Shown: one piece after another, positions 35,586-43,362 of the stretch
Layout of the letters: the number at the start of each line of letters is the position of its first letter
Position numbering within the stretch: position 1 is the first letter of the stretch
Source: Hyphomicrobiales bacterium
GTDB taxonomy: Bacteria > Pseudomonadota > Alphaproteobacteria > Rhizobiales > Aestuariivirgaceae
DNA length: 58,083 nt
NCBI GenBank assembly: GCA_025359265.1
Contig: JANYHB010000035.1
Location: forward strand, 1-58,083
Direction of reading: 5' to 3'
Translations under genes and position numbers: made by a program
Notes under the pieces: model-generated
What the model was told of the DNA's origin: nothing
Databases searched by the model: none
Seen by the model: the letters and a program-made list of their open reading frames with translations, nothing else

Positions 35586-36844
35586 CTTATCTGCTTGCCT
35601 TTGACAAATTCAACATACACCCAAGGGATCAAGATCACCGCTGAGACAACAAGCATTGTTGTGGCAGCGGCTAAACCTTGCCCGATGTTTCCAGAAAAAA
35701 GATACTTATAAACATATTGCGATGGCACGGTTGTTGAAATGCCGGGGCCGCCATCGGTGAGAGCCACCACGATATCATAAACGCGGAAGGCACCGGCTGC
35801 CACGAACACCAAGGTGGTGATTAAAACCGGGCGCATCATGGGGATGACGATTGAAATGTAAGTGCGCCATTTGGGAATGCCGTCTACACGCGCGGCTTTC
35901 CAAACTTCTTCATCAATGCCGCGAAGGCCAGCAAGCATCAGCGCCATTACAAGGCCTGTGCCTTGCCACAGGCCCGCGATTATAACGCAATAAATTGCCA
36001 TGTCGTTGTTGGCAATCCAGTCAAATGAAAACGTTGTCCAACCCAATTGGCGAACGGATTTTTCGAGGCCATACTCCGGCGAGAAAATCCAGGCCCAGAC
36101 GTGGCCGGTGACGATAAATGACAATGCAAAGGGATAGAGATAAATCGTGCGGAACAAGCCTTCCAAACGGATTTTCTGATCCATAAAAACGGCGAGCAGA
36201 AAGCCTGCGACCATCGCACCCGTGGTGCTTAATGCAATGTAGATCAAAACATTCTTGACGGCGATGTGCCAGATTTCTGCGCCGAAAAGCCGATAATATT
36301 GTTTGAGGCCGACGTAAGTATAAAGCGGATAAATTCGCGCGTCTGAAGTGGAATAGAGAACCGTCCACAGACTACATCCGATGAAGGCGAAAAGCACGAT
36401 ATACATCATCGGGATCGCCGCGGTTTTCGCCGCAAAATTTTTGAAGGGTGCATTCCAAACGCCAGCGGCAATAGTGAATAAGAAACTGAAGAGCGCCGTG
36501 ACTTTCCAAATAAAATCGGCGGCGTCTTGGCTGAGCCAGTTGCCGCCGGAATACCACGCCACCCAAGCCGCCGCTGCCCCGAAGAGATAAACGCCAATCA
36601 TGCCCAGCTGATAATTCAATTTGCGGAAGGGAACATCAATAACAAGGCACACGACAACGAGGCCCAGGGCATACATCATCGGCTGGAATACGCCAAGTTG
36701 TGCAAAGGGAAAATCAAATATGAGAGCCAGCGCGCCGATGACAGCCATGAGGCCTGCCACGCCGTAGCGCACCAGATTGCTGAATTGCTGGAAATGCGGA
36801 GGCTGCGAAGACGCGCCAACAAGTGCGGTGTCAAAAGTGGTCAT
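35582..36844 (-). CDS. sugar ABC transporter permease (MalF/UgpA type) with long N-terminal extension
   Basis: This permease has 420 residues, against about 290-310 for UgpA-like relatives. The first 140 or so residues form three or four extra hydrophobic helices (VAGLMAVIGALALIF, MMYALGLVVVCLVI, LGMIGVYLFGAAAAWVAW, TALFSFLFTIAAG). The conserved core follows, with the EAA loop EVWKAARVDGIPKWRTYI and IVIPMMRP. Enlarged N-termini also occur in MalF, but with a different topology. An ATG at 36844 and coupling to the next permease support the frame. Confidence 0.92.
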   Translation of the reverse strand: MTTFDTALVGASSQPPHFQQFSNLVRYGVAGLMAVIGALALIFDFPFAQLGVFQPMMYALGLVVVCLVIDVPFRKLNYQLGMIGVYLFGAAAAWVAWYSGGNWLSQDAADFIWKVTALFSFLFTIAAGVWNAPFKNFAAKTAAIPMMYIVLFAFIGCSLWTVLYSTSDARIYPLYTYVGLKQYYRLFGAEIWHIAVKNVLIYIALSTTGAMVAGFLLAVFMDQKIRLEGLFRTIYLYPFALSFIVTGHVWAWIFSPEYGLEKSVRQLGWTTFSFDWIANNDMAIYCVIIAGLWQGTGLVMALMLAGLRGIDEEVWKAARVDGIPKWRTYISIVIPMMRPVLITTLVFVAAGAFRVYDIVVALTDGGPGISTTVPSQYVYKYLFSGNIGQGLAAATTMLVVSAVILIPWVYVEFVKGKQIR

Positions 36845-36917
36845 GGGAAGTGAGTGCCTGCATCAAATTTTAGCAACACCTCAAAATATCGCCCCGCTTG
36901 CGCATTTAGGTGCCCAA

Positions 36918-36944
36918 CTTTCTTTGCAAAGAATTGCAAGAAAG
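36918..36944. repeat. imperfect inverted repeat upstream of the permease genes
   Basis: CTTTCTTTGCAA and TTGCAAGAAAG flank AGAA; the arms match except for one extra T. It lies 75-100 bases before the permease start on the leader RNA side, and may be a stabilising stem or an operator. Confidence 0.3.
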
Positions 36945-37002
36945 ACAAGCTGGCCCCGCCTTCGCAAAGGTTACGATGCTTGGAGGTTAGTGCAATAAAA
37001 CC

Positions 37003-37028
37003 GGCCCCGGCAGTTTCCCGCCGAGGCC
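37003..37028 (-). terminator. hairpin between binding-protein and permease genes (partial terminator)
   Basis: On the minus strand GGCCTCGGC and GCCGGGGCC pair over nine bases (one G-U) around an eight-base loop, followed by GGTTTTATT. The hairpin starts twelve bases after the binding-protein stop. It is a leaky terminator or 3' stabiliser, the common way of keeping binding protein in excess over permease. Confidence 0.6.
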
Positions 37029-37039
37029 CGACTTCCAAA

Positions 37040-38287
37040 TTACATCTTTGGAGCAGCTTTGATAATGTCGGCAAACTGCTTCTGTGCATCAGCCGGAGTA
37101 ATTTCTGGCTTCGAGAAGAAGTTGGTCATCAGATCGTTGATCTGGTTGATCGAGTCACGATCCAACATTTGCACATCGTTCGGGAACACGGCCTTGGAGT
37201 GATCCAAGATTTCGAGGCCCTTCTTCATGCAGTCGTTAGCGGCAGCGAGATCAACGTCAGCGCGCATTGGCAATGAACCCTTTTTCAGGTTGAATGCAAC
37301 TTGCACTTCTTTTGTTACCAATGTGGAAGCCATCTTGAGCTGAGCAGCTTTCAGACCAGGATCCTTCACCACGGGGAAGTAGAACACGTCTCCACCGGTG
37401 TTGAGAACTGGTGTGACACCCAAACCTGGCAAACAATCATAGTCTTTGCCTGGTGTCATCTTGGCCACCTGGAATTCACCGCCGGCCCAGTCGCCCATTA
37501 CGTTAGCAGCGGCCTTGCCAGAGATCACGAGGCCAACAGCCTCATTCCACTGCTTGGTGACAGCCTTTTGATCAACCATGTTGCGTGCGTCGGCAACAGC
37601 CTGGAAAACCTTGCCAAATTCTGCGCCATTGGCAACAGCAAGGTCACGGTCCTTGTAAACCTTCACGAAGTTGTCGCCGCCAGCGATGGCAACAATCAAG
37701 TCACCCACAAGCAAGCCAACTGGCCAGCCTTGCGCCATGGCGAGAGGCTGAATGCCTTTGGCCTTCAAAGCTGGAGCAGCCTTTACGAGGTCATTCCAGT
37801 TTTTTGGTGGCTCAATGCCAGCATCAGCGAACACCTTGCGGTTTGTCCACATCCACTGAGCCGAGTGGAGGTTCACTGGAACACAGTAAACTTTGCCATC
37901 AACGGTGCATGAAGCCAACTGTGATGCAGGGCGCAGAATGTGGGCCCAATCTTCCTTTTTGGCCAAGTCGCTCAAGTCAGTCAGCAAACCAGCCTTGATC
38001 AACTCGTCAGCATCGTGGCCTGGGTTCAACTGGGTAGCACCCATAGGATTACCGCCGAGAATGCGCGAAATGATGATTGGGCGGGCAACGTCGCCCGAAC
38101 CGGCGATGGCGCCGTCTACCCACTTGTCCCCGGATTTGTTTACGGCGTTGGCAAATTCGGCAACGGCGGCGGCTTCACCACCAGACGTCCACCAATGCGT
38201 GACTTCGATATCTGCAGCCTTCGCAGCGCTCATCGCAAACAGCGATGCGGTTAATGCAAGACCGGCAGCAAGTTTTTTAAGACCCAT
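37040..38287 (-). CDS. sugar ABC transporter substrate-binding protein
   Basis: This is a periplasmic binding protein of 415 residues, family 1 (MalE/GtsA-like). A signal peptide covers about residues 1-24, ending AKA-AD. The mature start IEVTHWWTSGGEAAAV resembles glucose/mannose-type binding proteins, and PVNLHSAQWMWTNRKVFADAG and KNWNDLVKA are family features. GGAGG lies eight bases before the ATG. It is the first gene of the leftward glycoside operon, and a LacI-type palindrome lies 62 bases upstream, so it should be strongly induced by substrate. The ligand is not determined by sequence; the mannosidase suggests a beta-mannoside. Confidence 0.93.
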   Translation of the reverse strand: MGLKKLAAGLALTASLFAMSAAKAADIEVTHWWTSGGEAAAVAEFANAVNKSGDKWVDGAIAGSGDVARPIIISRILGGNPMGATQLNPGHDADELIKAGLLTDLSDLAKKEDWAHILRPASQLASCTVDGKVYCVPVNLHSAQWMWTNRKVFADAGIEPPKNWNDLVKAAPALKAKGIQPLAMAQGWPVGLLVGDLIVAIAGGDNFVKVYKDRDLAVANGAEFGKVFQAVADARNMVDQKAVTKQWNEAVGLVISGKAAANVMGDWAGGEFQVAKMTPGKDYDCLPGLGVTPVLNTGGDVFYFPVVKDPGLKAAQLKMASTLVTKEVQVAFNLKKGSLPMRADVDLAAANDCMKKGLEILDHSKAVFPNDVQMLDRDSINQINDLMTNFFSKPEITPADAQKQFADIIKAAPKM

Positions 38288-38348
38288 GACAATTTCCTCC
38301 CTGTCGATTTATTGGGTAGTTCGAACGCATATAACTCTTGCCGAAAAA

Positions 38349-38362
38349 TTGCAACGTTTCAA
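38349..38362. promoter_or_regulatory. putative LacI operator 1
   Basis: TTGCAACGTTTCAA is a 14-bp palindrome around CG with a single mismatched pair, the form expected for a LacI-family site. It lies 62 bases before the binding-protein start and overlaps the likely -35 region of that promoter. Confidence 0.6.
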
Positions 38363-38415
38363 ATTAAATTATTTTGGGAAGTAAATTATTGCATTGCACA
38401 ATTGTTTTTTGAGGT

Positions 38416-38429
38416 TTGAAACGATTCAG
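38416..38429. promoter_or_regulatory. putative LacI operator 2
   Basis: TTGAAACGATTCAG matches operator 1 at its core (TTGmAACGwTTCAr). It lies 23 bases before the LacI start and 67 bases, centre to centre, from operator 1, so one tetramer could bind both and also control its own gene. Confidence 0.5.
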
Positions 38430-38451
38430 AAATGCCCTAGTTTGCGGCAGC

Positions 38452-39450
38452 ATGTCTGACAGCTCAGAAAAGCGGCCCACGCTTCGATCACTGGCAGAAA
38501 TCACCGGGTTGGGGATTTCTACGGTCAGCCAAGCTTTGCGCGGCAGCCCGGAAATTGCGCTTGAAACTCGCAAACGCGTGCAGCTTGCGGCCCAGCAAGC
38601 GGGCTATCGGCCCAACCGCGCTGGGGTTCGCTTACGCACCGGCAAGAGCAATGTGATCACCCTGGTGCTGAACGCGCAAGATGGTGGCTCAGGCTTTTTT
38701 GCCAACATGATTTATGGGATTTCAGATTCACTCAAAGGCTCGCCATATCATTTGGTGGTTACGCCCTATTCGCTTTCAGACCCGATGGAACCGATTCGCT
38801 ATATCGTCGAAACCAATTCGGCTGACGGTGTCATTTTCTCGCGCACGCAGCCGGATGATCCCCGCGTGCGTTATCTGGTTGAAAACAATTTTCCTTTCAC
38901 CACACATGGCCGCACTGATATGGGAATTGACCATTCATATTTCGATTTCGACAATGAAGCCTATGCCTATGAAGCGCTGCGGACGTTGAAAGCCAAGGGC
39001 CGCAAGCATATTGCTTTGATTAGTCCGCCACCAAGTTTGACTTATTATCACCACACGCTGAAGGGCTTTGAGCGTGGCCTGGCCGATTTTGAATTGACGG
39101 GTTTTATGTTGGCCAATGCCAACACAGACTCTGAGATCAGCGAATTGCAACACGCAGGGCTTGAATTATCACAGCGCAAAGACCCACCGGACGGGATTGT
39201 ATGCGTATCCTCAAGCGTTGCGCTCGCCCTGATATCAGGGCTTGGCAAAGGCCACCTCGTGATCGGTCATGATTATGATCTTGTGGCAAAACCAATGACT
39301 GATCTGGTTTCCATGTCGCAACCGGAAATTATAGGCATTGATGAAGATTTCAGGCGAGCGGGCCAAGAACTTGCCCGGATGGTGATTGAACGTATTGCGG
39401 GAACCAATACATTTGTATTACAAATGGTAGATCAACCCAAACTTCGCTGA
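38452..39450 (+). CDS. LacI family transcriptional regulator of the glycoside locus
   Basis: This is a 332-residue repressor. The start is placed at ATG 38452 because the longer frame would run through operator 2 and adds no family sequence. The N-terminal helix-turn-helix is TLRSLAEITGLGISTVSQAL with hinge residues QQAGYRPNRAGVRLRTG, and a periplasmic-binding-type sensor domain follows (about 65-332). It is divergent from the ABC operon and is followed 10 bases later by the DapA-like gene, so it sits at the control point of both arms. The ligand is presumably a product of the pathway. Confidence 0.92.
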   Translation: MSDSSEKRPTLRSLAEITGLGISTVSQALRGSPEIALETRKRVQLAAQQAGYRPNRAGVRLRTGKSNVITLVLNAQDGGSGFFANMIYGISDSLKGSPYHLVVTPYSLSDPMEPIRYIVETNSADGVIFSRTQPDDPRVRYLVENNFPFTTHGRTDMGIDHSYFDFDNEAYAYEALRTLKAKGRKHIALISPPPSLTYYHHTLKGFERGLADFELTGFMLANANTDSEISELQHAGLELSQRKDPPDGIVCVSSSVALALISGLGKGHLVIGHDYDLVAKPMTDLVSMSQPEIIGIDEDFRRAGQELARMVIERIAGTNTFVLQMVDQPKLR

Positions 39451-39459
39451 GGTTCAATT

Positions 39460-40377
39460 TTGAAACATCCGTTGACCGGGGTTCTCCCCGTCGCCCCCAC
39501 TGTTTTCCATGATGATGGATCGCTTGATCTTGATGGCCAAGCGCGCGTGATGGATTTGATGGTGGATCAAGGCTCAGATGCGATTTGTATCTTGGCTAAC
39601 TTCTCTGAACAATTTGTGATGACGGACGAAGAGCGGCGCGTTTCCACTGAGCTTTGTTTAAAACAGGTGGCGGGCCGCGTGCCGGTTATTGTGACGTGTT
39701 CGCATTTCTCAACCCAGATAGCCGCCGACCGCGCCAAACATGCGGCTGATCATGGCGCGGCGATGTTGATGTTGATGCCACCCTATCATGGCGCTGCCCT
39801 CCAGGCTGATGAAGGTGCCATGATTGAGCATTTTGCGGCGATTGCCAAAACCTCCGGATTGCCGATCATGGTGCAGGATGCGCCGCTATCTGGCGTGAAA
39901 CTGTCTGTGCCATTCCTGGTGCGGCTTGCCCAAGCCGTGCCGCTGGTTTCGTATTTCAAAATTGAAGTGGCTTTTGCCGCCCAGAAGTTGCGCGATCTGA
40001 TCGCCGCTGGGGGCAATAAAGTTGTGGGGCCGTTTGATGGTGAAGAGTCGATCACCCTTCTGGCAGATTTGGATGCAGGAGCGACAGGTTCCATGTGCAG
40101 TGCCATGATTCCTGATCTCATCAAACCGGTGATTACGGCGCACCGCAGTGGAGACCGCACTCATGCCACCGCGCTTTATAAAAATATATTACCGCTGATC
40201 AATTACGAAAATCGACAATGCGGCTTGCGCTCTGCTAAGGCGGTTATGATGGAAGGTGGTGTGATCAAGTCTGATCACGTGCGCCATCCGTTGCGGCCAT
40301 TGCATCCGGAAACACGCAAAGGCTTAATTGAGTTGGCCAGAGAAGTCTCACCTCTAGCACTGAAATGGGGAAAATAA
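39460..40377 (+). CDS. DapA/NanA-family aldolase or dehydratase
   Basis: This is a class I aldolase-fold protein of 305 residues starting at TTG 39460 with GAGG eight bases upstream. The Schiff-base lysine is in VSYFKIE. The usual YNxPxxTG tyrosine motif is replaced by VQDAPLSGVKL, so it is not an ordinary dihydrodipicolinate synthase. Variants like this act on 2-keto-3-deoxy sugar acids. Its stop overlaps the next ATG (TAATG), pairing it with a DenD-like dehydrogenase. The product would be pyruvate or a dehydrated keto acid; the substrate is inferred from context. Confidence 0.82.
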   Translation: MKHPLTGVLPVAPTVFHDDGSLDLDGQARVMDLMVDQGSDAICILANFSEQFVMTDEERRVSTELCLKQVAGRVPVIVTCSHFSTQIAADRAKHAADHGAAMLMLMPPYHGAALQADEGAMIEHFAAIAKTSGLPIMVQDAPLSGVKLSVPFLVRLAQAVPLVSYFKIEVAFAAQKLRDLIAAGGNKVVGPFDGEESITLLADLDAGATGSMCSAMIPDLIKPVITAHRSGDRTHATALYKNILPLINYENRQCGLRSAKAVMMEGGVIKSDHVRHPLRPLHPETRKGLIELAREVSPLALKWGK

Positions 40378-41345
40378 TGCGGGTTTTAATTACTGGCGCT
40401 TTTGGCATGATCGGTCGCAAATTAACCACGCGGTTGTTGAAAGATGGTGCCGTTGCCGGGGGAAAAATTTCGGCATTGCATTTGCAAGACGTTGTTGCCG
40501 GGGATGCTCCATCCGTGCTGTGCAGCGTTCACGCCAGCGATCTAGCGGTTTCAGGTGAAGCTGAAAAACTTGCCGCCCTCAAACCCGATGTTGTGTTTCA
40601 TTTGGCCGGAATTGTATCAGGCACCGCTGAAGCTGATTTTGATTTGGGTTACCGGGTTAATGTGCATGGCACGCTGGCCCTGTTTGATGCGTTGCGGCGT
40701 GCGAAAAACTCGCCCCGGGTTGTCTATACATCAAGCATTGCTGTCTTTGGTGCACCCTTCCCCGCCATTATTCCAGATGATTTTCATCTCACGCCGCTCA
40801 CCTCCTATGGCGCGCAGAAGGCGATCAGCGAGGCAATTCTCGCAGATTACACGCGCAAGGGAATCTTTGATGGCATAGGTATTCGCTTTCCCACCATTTG
40901 CGTGCGCCCGGGCAAGCCCAATGGCGCGGCTTCCAGCTTTTTTTCCGGCATCATTCGTGAACCACTGGCGGGCCAGGAAGCGATTTTGCCGGTGCCGCGC
41001 GATGTTGTGCACACGCATGCTTCACCGCGCAGTGCCGTGAATTTTTTGATCCACGCAGCCGGGCTTGATGGCGAAGTGGTGGGGCCCAGACGTAACCTGA
41101 CGATGCCGGGCGTGGGTGTAACGGTGCAGGAACAAATTGACGCGTTGCGTGCAATTGCAGGCAACAACGTGGTTTCTCTGATCAAAGATCAACCCGATGA
41201 TACCATTTGGGCCATTGTGAAAAATTGGCCAACGCGCTTTGATGCTAAACGCGCACGCGATTTGGGGTTTATGGCAGAGCGGAATTTTGAAGACATTATC
41301 CGCGCCCATATTGAGGACGAATTGGATGGGCGGTTACACCATTAA
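40377..41345 (+). CDS. NAD-dependent epimerase/dehydratase family protein, DenD-like
   Basis: This is a short-chain extended-family protein of 322 residues from ATG 40377, coupled by TAATG to the DapA-like gene. The NAD-binding loop is TGAFGMIGRKL, the substrate-side strand VVFHLAGIVSG, and the catalytic pair Y-x3-K is SYGAQKAISE after SSIAVFG. RFPTICVRPGKPNGAASSFFSGIIREPL is the signature of D-erythronate dehydrogenase (DenD) relatives. It may oxidise a sugar acid before aldol cleavage by its neighbour. A good terminator follows directly. Confidence 0.82.
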   Translation: MRVLITGAFGMIGRKLTTRLLKDGAVAGGKISALHLQDVVAGDAPSVLCSVHASDLAVSGEAEKLAALKPDVVFHLAGIVSGTAEADFDLGYRVNVHGTLALFDALRRAKNSPRVVYTSSIAVFGAPFPAIIPDDFHLTPLTSYGAQKAISEAILADYTRKGIFDGIGIRFPTICVRPGKPNGAASSFFSGIIREPLAGQEAILPVPRDVVHTHASPRSAVNFLIHAAGLDGEVVGPRRNLTMPGVGVTVQEQIDALRAIAGNNVVSLIKDQPDDTIWAIVKNWPTRFDAKRARDLGFMAERNFEDIIRAHIEDELDGRLHH

Positions 41346-41373
41346 AAAAGAGCACCATTGCGGGCGCTCTTTT
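41346..41373 (+). terminator. rho-independent terminator after the DenD-like gene
   Basis: AAAAGAGC (41346-41353) and GCTCTTTT (41366-41373) form an eight-base stem around a 12-base loop. It starts at the DenD-like stop. The symmetrical A and T runs would let it work in both directions, also for the convergent small gene at 41395. Confidence 0.8.
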
Positions 41374-41394
41374 CGATAACATCTTAGATAAGAT

Positions 41395-41676
41395 TTATGA
41401 GCCCATGCGGCTTTTGATCATGCCAACAATGATTTGCAACACAATGCCACCCACTCCGCTGGCGGCTATATTGCCGATGCTGAAACCGCCGCCTGCCGCT
41501 GAAGCAAGCGCCGGAACCAACGAACCAATGAGTGAACCGCCGCCCACTCCGCCAACTGCACCGGCAATTGTGTTACCCAAAGTGCCAAGGCTGGAATTCT
41601 GCATTGCAGCGCCACCGACGTTACCGCCAACGCCGCCAGCTACAGCCTGAAGGATAAGTGGTAATAAAGTTTCCAT
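41395..41676 (-). CDS. small glycine-zipper hydrophobic protein
   Basis: This 93-residue protein starts at ATG 41676, preferred over 41694 because GGGGAG lies ten bases before it. It is almost wholly composed of G, A, I, L, V and S, with repeated small-x3-small spacing (VAGGVGGNVGGAA, TIAGAVGGVGGGSLIG, AASGVGGIVLQIIVG) and a short basic end (KSRMGS). Similar 90-100-residue proteins are common in Hyphomicrobiales and are sometimes misnamed. It probably forms membrane-buried or self-associating helices. The function is unknown. Confidence 0.6.
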   Translation of the reverse strand: METLLPLILQAVAGGVGGNVGGAAMQNSSLGTLGNTIAGAVGGVGGGSLIGSLVPALASAAGGGFSIGNIAASGVGGIVLQIIVGMIKSRMGS

Positions 41677-41805
41677 AATGTCGTTACTCCCCATGAGAAT
41701 CCACCCCCACGGCAGATTACGAGTCGGCTGTTAGCATCGAAACACCGCTGCGCCTATAGAATGTGATGTTGCGTTGCACTAGGTGTGCTGCATCCGCGTT
41801 ATGGC

Positions 41806-43218
41806 TTAATAGGCATTCTCGGTTTTCAGCAAGGCAAAGGGCGTCTTCAATAAAATATACAGATCGAAGGCCAAAGACCACTTGTCGATATATTCAAGAT
41901 CATGCTTCACGCGTTGCTCAATCTTTTCCAATGTATCCGTTTCGCCACGCCAACCATTGATCTGTGCCCATCCCGTTATGCCTGGCTTCACTTTGTGGCG
42001 CGCGAAGTATCCTTCCACCACTTCGTCATACAGGCCGCCGGCAGCCTTGGCTTGCGCAGCGTGCGGGCGCGGCCCCACCAAAGACAGTTGGCCCATCAGC
42101 ACATTGAACAGTTGCGGCAATTCATCCAGCGAGGATTTGCGGATAATACGGCCCACGTTCGTTACGCGAGGATCCCCTTTGGTTACAAGTTTTGCGGCAT
42201 CAGCATCTGCGCCTGATAAATACATGGAGCGGAATTTATAAATCCCGATCAGTTCATTGTTAAAGCCATAGCGATTTTGCTTAAACAGAATTGGGCCTTG
42301 GCTCTCAAATTTCACGGCTAGCGCAACAGCTAACATCACCGGCGATAAAAAGAGCAGCGCCAAGAAGGCAATGATACGATCCAGCGTGTCTTTCAGAAAC
42401 TGGTTCCAAGAATTAAGCGGCCTGTCGAATACTGCCAAAAGCGGCAAATTGCCAAGGTAAGTATAGGCGCGCGGCGAAAGCCTGAACTCGCCTTGGTGGC
42501 CAGAAACGCGAATGTCGATAGGCAATTCCCAGATGCGTTTTAGAATTTGCAGCAAACGCTGCTCGGCCGAGAGTGGGATCGCGACGATGGCCAGATCAAC
42601 GCGGTTTACGCGTGAATATGACGCCAGATCGGCGATCGTTCCCAATTTTTTGTATTTGCGCACCGAAGCCGGGCTGCGTTTGTCAAAGCGATCATCGAAC
42701 AAACCTAAAACTTCAACACTGAGGCCCTTTGAATTTTCGAGCATGTTGATGGCCTCTTCAGCCGCTTTGCCGCCACCTACAATAACCACACGATTGCGCG
42801 ATTGGCCTGATTGCGGGGCGCGTTGCAGGCCAAACCAAACAGCGCCGCGGGAAATGAAAATAAAACTCGCTGCCACCAAAACCCAAAGACCGAACCAAGA
42901 ATGGGCCAACGGCAGGCCAGAAAAGCTGATGCCAACTTCGCCAATGAATCCAATGATACCCCACATCACCGCCGTTTTAAGTGAGGTAGATAAAATACGG
43001 CGCAACTTTGCTGAATCATAAAGTTCAAATCCGCGGACAATAAATACACAGAGAAACGCTAGAACAAGTGCGAATGCTCCGGCCAGTGCTGGCGTTGCTG
43101 CGCTCGGTTCACTGCTCAATAAAATGCACAACACAAAGGTGCTTGCCGTCAATACCGCAAGATCAACACCTTTTAGCAGGCGTATACCCACCTCATGATC
43201 AAGGAACTGCCGCTTCAT
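41806..43218 (-). CDS. undecaprenyl-phosphate sugar phosphotransferase (WcaJ/PssY-like)
   Basis: This is a polyisoprenyl-phosphate hexose-1-phosphate transferase that starts exopolysaccharide repeat units on undecaprenyl phosphate. The 470-residue membrane protein has four N-terminal helices, a CoA-binding-like Rossmann domain (VVIVGGGKAAEEAINML), a reentrant helix near 285-305, and the catalytic domain with KFRSMY, DELPQLFNVLMGQLSLVGPRP and KPGITGWAQINGWRGE. AAGGTGG precedes the ATG. No other polysaccharide gene is nearby, so it is an isolated priming enzyme in this window. Confidence 0.92.
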   Translation of the reverse strand: MKRQFLDHEVGIRLLKGVDLAVLTASTFVLCILLSSEPSAATPALAGAFALVLAFLCVFIVRGFELYDSAKLRRILSTSLKTAVMWGIIGFIGEVGISFSGLPLAHSWFGLWVLVAASFIFISRGAVWFGLQRAPQSGQSRNRVVIVGGGKAAEEAINMLENSKGLSVEVLGLFDDRFDKRSPASVRKYKKLGTIADLASYSRVNRVDLAIVAIPLSAEQRLLQILKRIWELPIDIRVSGHQGEFRLSPRAYTYLGNLPLLAVFDRPLNSWNQFLKDTLDRIIAFLALLFLSPVMLAVALAVKFESQGPILFKQNRYGFNNELIGIYKFRSMYLSGADADAAKLVTKGDPRVTNVGRIIRKSSLDELPQLFNVLMGQLSLVGPRPHAAQAKAAGGLYDEVVEGYFARHKVKPGITGWAQINGWRGETDTLEKIEQRVKHDLEYIDKWSLAFDLYILLKTPFALLKTENAY

Positions 43219-43311
43219 TCGCCCACCTTTTTGCCCATGCTAGGCTTGCGACGTTAACAGGTGAGAAAATGTCGAATTATTATCACGTCTGATTTTAATT
43301 AATTTTCTGGC

Positions 43312-43334
43312 ATGGGCAACAAATGCTTGCCCAT
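43312..43334. repeat. inverted repeat of TTGCCCAT, with a third copy at 43231
   Basis: ATGGGCAA and TTGCCCAT form a perfect 8-bp inverted repeat with a seven-base spacer, between the metallopeptidase and the sugar transferase genes. The same TTGCCCAT occurs again at 43231-43238, just before the transferase start. It is a possible operator or RNA stem; the T-run needed for a terminator is missing. Confidence 0.35.
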
Positions 43335-43362
43335 CACACCTAACAAGAGGTGAACAAATGCG

